From Pancytospora philotis (Eukaryota > Microsporidia): 58,725 nucleotides of DNA. Of this stretch, positions 53,619 through 58,725 are shown piece after piece. Numbering within the stretch: position 1 is the first letter of the stretch; the number at the start of each line of letters is the position of its first letter. The translations under genes were made by a program, and so were the position numbers. The stretch spans positions 1-58,725 of the forward strand of contig JALRLY010000254.1 of the NCBI GenBank assembly GCA_023647555.1, written 5' to 3'. The notes beneath the pieces are model-generated. The model was not told the origin of the DNA. It did not search any database and worked only from the letters and a program-made list of their open reading frames with translations.

Positions 53619-53625
53619 GGGGCCC
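53619..53625 (+). promoter_or_regulatory. GGGGCCC directly before the start of the large secreted protein
   Basis: GGGGCCC touches the ATG at 53626. It favours this start over an in-frame ATG at 53572, because the former also yields a clean signal peptide. Confidence 0.65.
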
Positions 53626-56541
53626 ATGGGAGTGCAAAAATTCCTGAGGATTTTTGTCCTCACGGGGCTGTTCGTGAGCGCGCGCCTTAGAACTCGTAAT
53701 ATTACGGACTTGCTAAAGAGACGGTACGGAGATGAGTATATAGATCCGGAGGGCCCGCTTAACATCATGCGTGGGCATCCTTATGTAAACAACGGCATGA
53801 TTGCGAAGCAGCGCAAGTTTGCGGCGCCGATGCGTCTCGGCTACAGCTGCACGGGCGATGCGAGTAAGGGAGACTGTTCTTATGCCAGGAATGCGCATGA
53901 AGACCGTGTTAGAGAGCTTCCCGGAGATAGCGAGGCGATGGTGTACCTATCCGAGCACTATAGAATTCTTAAAACCATGTTCACGGTCGAGAATGGTGTG
54001 GTTGTAGTTGACAAGGGCCCCCAGGCGCCCTTCTGGAATCTATTTGAAAGCCGCTCTGCGATATGTCTGGAACTGTTTGCAGCGCTGCTACTGCTTGCGG
54101 GCGGTGCGGATATTGGATTAGAGTCTGGTAGCCTTGTTGCCTACGATGCCGTCACAACCTCGCATGTGCTGGATTTGGGGGCTGCGGACGGTGCCACCCT
54201 GGCAGTCGTGGAGTTCTTTGTCAAGTACGGCGGAGTGAGGGCGACCCAGGTTGCTGGCTACGGGCTCCACTACTCTGAAAGTCCGAGCTTCCTGATCCAG
54301 GCGTACATTTGTGAGTTTTTTGAAGGCACGGAGGACGTCATGGATGTCATATGCATTTTTGAAGCCGCCAAGGAAATCGTTGCGATGCTCCCCGCTGGCG
54401 ACTCTGGTGCGCAGCAGAGGCCGCGCTTCTTCACTGCGAATTACGCTAGAGCGTACAGTGCGATATACAAGGCACTTTCATATACTGAGATGGTTTTCAG
54501 TGGGGCGCAGCTTGTGCTGCTTTCGCGCTGGCCTAAACTCAATCATGGTGGTTACACTGACAGGTATGATTCCAAAGGCGTTGTTTCGGCGCTGCTCAAG
54601 GTGTATTATTGCCTATGCTCGAACCCGGTTGGCGGTTATTATGACGCCGCCCTTCTGAGCAGATCGAAGAGCAAGCTGCAGCATGTGTTGAGCGGGCTTT
54701 TAGAAGCAGCATTTTCAGCATTAGAATACTCAGACAGCGCAGGCTCGGTTTCCAGCAGCAAGCTGAAGGCACTTGATAAAGCCCATGCAAATTTTCTGGA
54801 GGTGGCCAAGGCCAAGGCGCCCGCAAGCAAGACCATCGCGGATTGCTTTAGCGAGGACATCTCCGCCGGGCTTGCAACAGATCCCAAGAACTTCTTGGTG
54901 GTGCTCGCATGGGTCCTCGGCGAGTCTGAGGAACAGCTCCGTTCTCTGCAGCTGCTGCTGAACACAGCCCTGGGTAGTAACGGTAGCGCTTCCGATTGTC
55001 GCAGAATCAGTGACCGGGTGGTCCAGATGCTCGGCCAATTCTCTGATAAGACCTTCAATGTCCATTTTGACGTTTGCACGGCGTCTGGTGGAGCGCGTTA
55101 CGGAACGCTTAGGCTTCATGTCCGCTTAGGCTGTGAGAAGGCGACCTATGAGCATGACTTGAAGCTCGGCTTTAAGCCTGCGGGAGTTGAGGTTGTGTAC
55201 GTATCTCAGCAGACCACACTGAAGACTATGCGCCGTGATGGCGTCTCTGCACTGCTTGAAGAACTGGACAGTGCTCGTAGCCCCGCGCTATCAGCAGCTG
55301 AGCACGCGGAATTGGACAAGCTCAACGATTCTCCCCTGCGTGCGTTGATTCTAGAAAGCATTAGGCGGTGCCTGGATCCTGCTTCGCATCAAGCCGTTTC
55401 GGACAGGCACATTGAGGCAATGTACGCAGCAAAGAATCCGCTAGCGTGCCACATCGCAACCAGCCACTGGATGGCGCACCAGCCGATGGAATCGCAGAAA
55501 GAAGTAGTAAAGGCGGGGGATCAGTTGCTAACAGTGTTTGAGAAGCTTCTGGTACGAAGCATCAAGAGACGCGATTCCGAGCGGCACGCGCTCAGTGCTG
55601 GCAGCCCGGTGGTGGCAGTGCTGGACAACATACTGAGCAGCGCGGCAGCTATGGATACCGCGTTGCGCCCCTTCATTGTCGGTGCCCTGCGCCGCTGTGT
55701 AAACGAGCGCACTGACCTCTTCCCCAGCGTATTCTTGCTTACAGATGATGCATCCACATGCAGCATGCAAGAACTGAATGAATCAGCTTACGATGGCTTC
55801 ATTGCCGGCTTGGCGGGGTATGATATCAGTCCGGAGATGTTGCTTTGCCATGCAGAGCAGCGCGCCCGCGGCAAGATCCAGGCTGCCAGCAACGCGCACG
55901 GCCCGTGGAATGGCGATGTTTGCACGGCCGTGGAGAGGTGTTTCAGGTTCTCGCATGAAAAGAGCATCCGGAGCTTAGGTGGCGATACCCCCGATGTCAG
56001 CTACTATAGGTACTCCATCTGCACTTTAATGGTGGTGGCTGCAAGGCCAGCCGTGTACTGTGCTATGCTGAGGAGAATTTGCGCGCGCAGGAACGACATG
56101 CCTAGCCTGTTTAAGGTGTACGCGGTATTGCAGATGGCCTTTCCAAAGCTCCCTAGGCTCGGGTCGATCTCCCCCGAGCTTGTAGCAAAAGTCTTCTTTT
56201 GTGACCTTACGGCCGAGCAAATCCGCTCTCTGTTGAGCATCTTCGCGGTTTTCGCGCATACAGAGGATGACTATTGCGGCGTGTGCAGTGTATTTCATCA
56301 TTATCGCGGGCTGCTGCGCCCAGAGCATGCGCGTGAGTTTGTTGAGCTGCTGAGGGGCCGCTACGATGTTTATAAAAGCACGCTTTATGCGATCTCACTA
56401 TACTATCCACGTAGCCCGGTTAAAGTCATGCGCACGCAGCCGCCGTATTCAGCAATCAACGACTTGCTGGACGACTGTCTTAAGAGTGGGTTCGATGTGA
56501 AGACGATTTCTCAGCGAGTACACGACTTGCCACGGAATTAG
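53626..56541 (+). CDS. Large secreted orphan protein, member of a lineage-specific family
   Basis: The 971-residue protein starts at the ATG after GGGGCCC and begins with a signal peptide (MGVQKFLRIFVLTGLFVSA). The N-terminal domain contains FWNLFESRSAICLELFAALLLLAGGADI and GVEVVYVSQQTTLKTMRRDG. Its C-terminal ~450 residues are related to the gene at 57365: both show HWMA-x-x-M-x-SQ, SP-L/V-V-x-NIL, RxxLFP and a LLxIFAxFAxTExxY block. No known domain is recognised. Microsporidia encode several such expanded families of large secreted proteins, some exported to the host cell. Codons are only mildly G/C-biased. Confidence 0.82.
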   Translation: MGVQKFLRIFVLTGLFVSARLRTRNITDLLKRRYGDEYIDPEGPLNIMRGHPYVNNGMIAKQRKFAAPMRLGYSCTGDASKGDCSYARNAHEDRVRELPGDSEAMVYLSEHYRILKTMFTVENGVVVVDKGPQAPFWNLFESRSAICLELFAALLLLAGGADIGLESGSLVAYDAVTTSHVLDLGAADGATLAVVEFFVKYGGVRATQVAGYGLHYSESPSFLIQAYICEFFEGTEDVMDVICIFEAAKEIVAMLPAGDSGAQQRPRFFTANYARAYSAIYKALSYTEMVFSGAQLVLLSRWPKLNHGGYTDRYDSKGVVSALLKVYYCLCSNPVGGYYDAALLSRSKSKLQHVLSGLLEAAFSALEYSDSAGSVSSSKLKALDKAHANFLEVAKAKAPASKTIADCFSEDISAGLATDPKNFLVVLAWVLGESEEQLRSLQLLLNTALGSNGSASDCRRISDRVVQMLGQFSDKTFNVHFDVCTASGGARYGTLRLHVRLGCEKATYEHDLKLGFKPAGVEVVYVSQQTTLKTMRRDGVSALLEELDSARSPALSAAEHAELDKLNDSPLRALILESIRRCLDPASHQAVSDRHIEAMYAAKNPLACHIATSHWMAHQPMESQKEVVKAGDQLLTVFEKLLVRSIKRRDSERHALSAGSPVVAVLDNILSSAAAMDTALRPFIVGALRRCVNERTDLFPSVFLLTDDASTCSMQELNESAYDGFIAGLAGYDISPEMLLCHAEQRARGKIQAASNAHGPWNGDVCTAVERCFRFSHEKSIRSLGGDTPDVSYYRYSICTLMVVAARPAVYCAMLRRICARRNDMPSLFKVYAVLQMAFPKLPRLGSISPELVAKVFFCDLTAEQIRSLLSIFAVFAHTEDDYCGVCSVFHHYRGLLRPEHAREFVELLRGRYDVYKSTLYAISLYYPRSPVKVMRTQPPYSAINDLLDDCLKSGFDVKTISQRVHDLPRN

Positions 56542-57364
56542 CTGCGCCGTTATCTCTCCGCCATACGCCCGTTTGAGGTAATAAATTCAGTAGCGTCAAT
56601 TTTGGTGTTCGGTTTGCAGTGTGGTTAGCTGCGCATGGGTGCCCGTCTACATCCGCTGTCCAAGTGCTATGGGATGCGCTTCAGCCTAGGGATTTTCCCA
56701 GCTGTAATTGGCACAGTTTCCAGATACAATCCGATGGTGAGATGCGGGATTAGATCTGGACTGTTGTATAATCTGCGTATTTTAGCATGATAGTCGGACT
56801 GCTGATATGCGGTTCAATCGCTCAAGGCATAGATCTGGAGCCGCCGGCAGGCTCAAATTGATTGAATAAGACGGTGCTCGTGCAACTGTGGCCATTTAAA
56901 CATCACAACAGCAAGTACAAGTAGTTTATTTGTATATAAGGCCGACAGGCGGTTGCACAGACTCAGAGCCGCTGGCTCCAGTATAACAATAGTGCTATCA
57001 ATCTCTATTGTCGTAACAAGCGGCTTTAGTACTGAAAGGCCCGTGGTGTTCAGCCATGGCGGGTAAAAGCATTTTCATATACTTTGCCCGTGATCTAAAA
57101 TACAGATATGTGATAGATTGATACGTTGGCGAACTCGGCATACCTCCGAACGTGGAGGCCTACATCCAGTCCAGAGCGTTGCGAAAGACGCTGGAGTCAG
57201 TGTCGTTCGAGGCCCGTCGAGGGATTCTCGAGGAGGGCGACGGCAGGCGGCCGGGGGTGGCAGCCGAGGAGCTGGTGCATGGGCTCGCAAAGGAGGCGCT
57301 GGCGCGTGTGTAGTGTGCGAACGATCATTTAAAATTACTCCCTAAATAAATTTATTCACTTCAA
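56542..57364. other. Gene-poor spacer with an orphan coding fragment
   Basis: This 823-base region separates convergent members of the right-end block. Most of it is AT-rich without ORFs. The exception is 57125-57313, treated separately. No 5S rRNA, tRNA or repeat array was recognised. Confidence 0.4.
57125..57313 (+). other. Orphan G/C-codon reading frame without its own start, possible exon or relic
   Basis: The frame from just after a TGA (57119) to TAG encodes 62 residues (VGELGIPPNVEAYIQSRALR, then ...ILEEGDGRRPGVAAEELVHG...). It has strongly G/C-ending codons like a housekeeping gene but no ATG. Upstream, an ATG at 57056 is in the same frame, with GGCCCG before it, but the intervening codons are AT-rich and hit the TGA. 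I tested GTAAAA as a donor with the nearby AG acceptors; none restores the frame. It may be a pseudogene, a sequencing error or an exon of an unrecognised intron. Confidence 0.35.
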
Positions 57365-58725
57365 CTAGTAATTACTATCAGCATCCTTGCGTTGTTCATT
57401 TACCATTTCAAAATGTGATTCCCAGTCCATCATTTCTTGATAGCGCTCATCCAAATCCTTAAGCTGCTCATCAATAGCGCTGAAGGCATTTTCATGCCCA
57501 CTTTCTGAATCAGCGTTTTGGAGATACAGACCCTTAAGTTTACTAATGAACACGCGAAGCAGATCGATAGGTATGGCATTGAACTCAGTACGGCCGTGAT
57601 ACGGAGAAGAAGACATCATGCTGTAAATGCTATTGTATGCTACTATCGCCGCACTACAGTATCCTACTGCAAACGGCGTATCGAGCATATTTTGGTAGGT
57701 AACAAATGCTTCGTAGATGCCGTCATACGCAGCCTCGGTATTTGCAAACAACGCATAGATTTTCAGCAACGCTTTAAGATGCTCTGGTTTAAACCCGTCG
57801 GGGAAGGCCCTAGGCAAGATGTAACTGCATAGAGGGGGGAGCTCGCATTCTAAGCGCAATACTTCTAGCTGGTAATGGAGCCTCGCAGAGCAAGCCTCGT
57901 TCTCCCACCTATCACAGATCTGGTAGATCTCTTCGTAGCGTGCTGCGGAAGCAGAGAGATAGACCCAGAATGCGGCTGACAAGTAGTACTGCTCGCTTTT
58001 AGCTGCGCACTGCCTGACTACGTAGTTCTCCCTTAGTAGCTTCAATGTATCCGCATCGGAGTATTTGATGAGTGTTGCGAGCACGAGACGAGTCTCTTTG
58101 CAGTCTAGAGGTACCTTGAAGTAGTCAAGAGTCTCAGGACAGCAATAGGATGGATTGATGGGCATATGAATAGCTAGCGCTCTAACATGGAAATAGACTG
58201 CAAAGACGTTTGGCAAGTCGTATTCATACAATTCCCTTATGGGGTGCCAATGCGTCCACAGCTCATCGTCTCTTAGTTTTATAAAAATATTCTTAGGCAG
58301 AACAATCCGGGGGAAAAGGAACTCGCGCTCGGGGACGCAGAAGTGCATGATTTGGAAGAACTGGTTTCTCGTGCACTTGTCAATGAGCGACACTCTACCA
58401 AGGATGTTGCCCGCAAGAATGACCAGAGGGCTGCCAGCGACTCTCTCCTTGCTTTCATTGAGCATAGCCTCATAGTAAGGCCTTGTTCCAGCGTCTGTCG
58501 TGGGCTCGTCGATTTCTTTCTTGAGCATGCTCATCTGTTTGAACGTTGACAGGTCACGCTGCACGAACGCCGCGATTGCCGGTAGGAGCTGGTCGTTTGC
58601 GAACGCAAGGCTTCTCTGCGACTGCATATCAGCGCAGGCCATCCAGTGGATGAGTCTGTCGTACATTTCTATCGGGCCGCAGGCGTCCTCCAGCTTGCTA
58701 ACATGCGCATTCGGGAGCGGCAGCT
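57365..58725 (-). CDS. Paralogue of the large secreted orphan, 5' end outside the window
   Basis: The frame is open to the right edge (codons for LPLPNAHVSKLEDACGP precede the first ATG), so at least 20 residues lie before the ATG at 58666 and the start is outside. The visible part is over 450 residues. It parallels the C-terminal half of the 53626 protein: HWMACADMQSQ against HWMAHQPMESQ, SPLVILAGNIL against SPVVAVLDNIL, EFLFPRIVLP against DLFPSVFLL, and ALLKIYALFANTEAAYDGI against SLLSIFAVFAHTEDDYCGV. The tail is acidic (DLDERYQEMMDWESHFEM). There is no known domain. Confidence 0.82.
   Translation of the reverse strand, partial: LPLPNAHVSKLEDACGPIEMYDRLIHWMACADMQSQRSLAFANDQLLPAIAAFVQRDLSTFKQMSMLKKEIDEPTTDAGTRPYYEAMLNESKERVAGSPLVILAGNILGRVSLIDKCTRNQFFQIMHFCVPEREFLFPRIVLPKNIFIKLRDDELWTHWHPIRELYEYDLPNVFAVYFHVRALAIHMPINPSYCCPETLDYFKVPLDCKETRLVLATLIKYSDADTLKLLRENYVVRQCAAKSEQYYLSAAFWVYLSASAARYEEIYQICDRWENEACSARLHYQLEVLRLECELPPLCSYILPRAFPDGFKPEHLKALLKIYALFANTEAAYDGIYEAFVTYQNMLDTPFAVGYCSAAIVAYNSIYSMMSSSPYHGRTEFNAIPIDLLRVFISKLKGLYLQNADSESGHENAFSAIDEQLKDLDERYQEMMDWESHFEMVNEQRKDADSNY

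Noticed and set aside
56620..56760. Possible 5S rRNA in the spacer at 56.6 kb
   Set aside because: A few words resemble 5S, but the conserved internal blocks (GATCTCGTCTGATC-type, GGATGGGAGACC-type) are absent.
1..58725. CRISPR arrays, prophage, insertion sequences or transposase genes
   Set aside because: No regularly spaced repeats, no transposase or integrase motifs and no terminal inverted repeats were found. The content is eukaryotic.

Overview
The window looks like chromosomal DNA of a GC-rich microsporidian or a very close relative. Genes are short, intronless and tightly packed on both strands. Family members are reduced versions of eukaryotic proteins. Start codons sit a few bases behind two signals typical of microsporidia: a CCC/GGG-type motif (for example GCCCCCATG, CCCCGATG, GGGGCCCATG) and an AAAATTTT box. 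No taxonomic search could be run, so the genus is left open. Conserved genes have strongly G/C-ending codons; lineage-specific genes are more relaxed, and spacers are AT-richer.

Layout. 1-549 is the C-terminal end of a membrane protein. 719-3691 encodes a large secreted Ser/Thr/Ala-rich protein. 3.9-20.6 kb is mostly housekeeping: a Cwc24-like CCCH-RING splicing factor, proteasome ATPase Rpt2, PheRS alpha, tRNA-Pro(TGG), a divergent propeller-like protein, NatB catalytic subunit Naa20, SPT6, ribosomal protein uS5, serine hydroxymethyltransferase, a VPS9-domain Rab5-type GEF, the cytosolic Fe-S assembly protein Cia1 and an orphan protein. 20.9-26.4 kb holds an SF3b4-like RRM protein, a Med15-like KIX protein, a 1.07 kb gene-free stretch with two adjacent hairpins, and ThrRS.

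26.5-29.3 kb carries two secreted proteins in tandem, one with Thr/Ser/Lys/His repeats; they are candidates for polar tube or spore wall components. 29.6-46.7 kb returns to information-processing genes: Utp12/Dip2, an Skn7-like HSF protein with a degenerate receiver domain, a propeller-like protein, Naa50, a secreted acidic repeat protein, exosome Rrp42, tRNA-Glu(CTC), a Tim44-like protein, a Swi3/Rsc8-like SANT protein, ribosomal protein eL31, calcineurin B, the Pol III repressor Maf1, a zuotin-like J-protein and a Ctf18-like clamp-loader ATPase. 46.9-48.6 kb is an ABCB half-transporter of the Atm1 type.

From about 49 kb to the right edge there are no recognisable housekeeping genes. This block holds four orphan proteins with signal peptides or signal-like N-termini (49182-50402, 50635-52038, 52407-53327, 53626-56541), one that runs off the edge (57365-58725), and orphan fragments. 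The 53626 and 57365 genes are clear paralogues. This looks like an accessory block encoding host-facing proteins.

Functional links: Fe-S and mitosome biology (Cia1, Atm1-like transporter, Tim44-like protein), N-terminal acetylation (Naa20, Naa50), transcription and chromatin (SPT6, Med15-like, Swi3-like, Skn7-like, Maf1), and translation (two tRNA synthetases, two ribosomal proteins, Utp12, Rrp42, zuotin).
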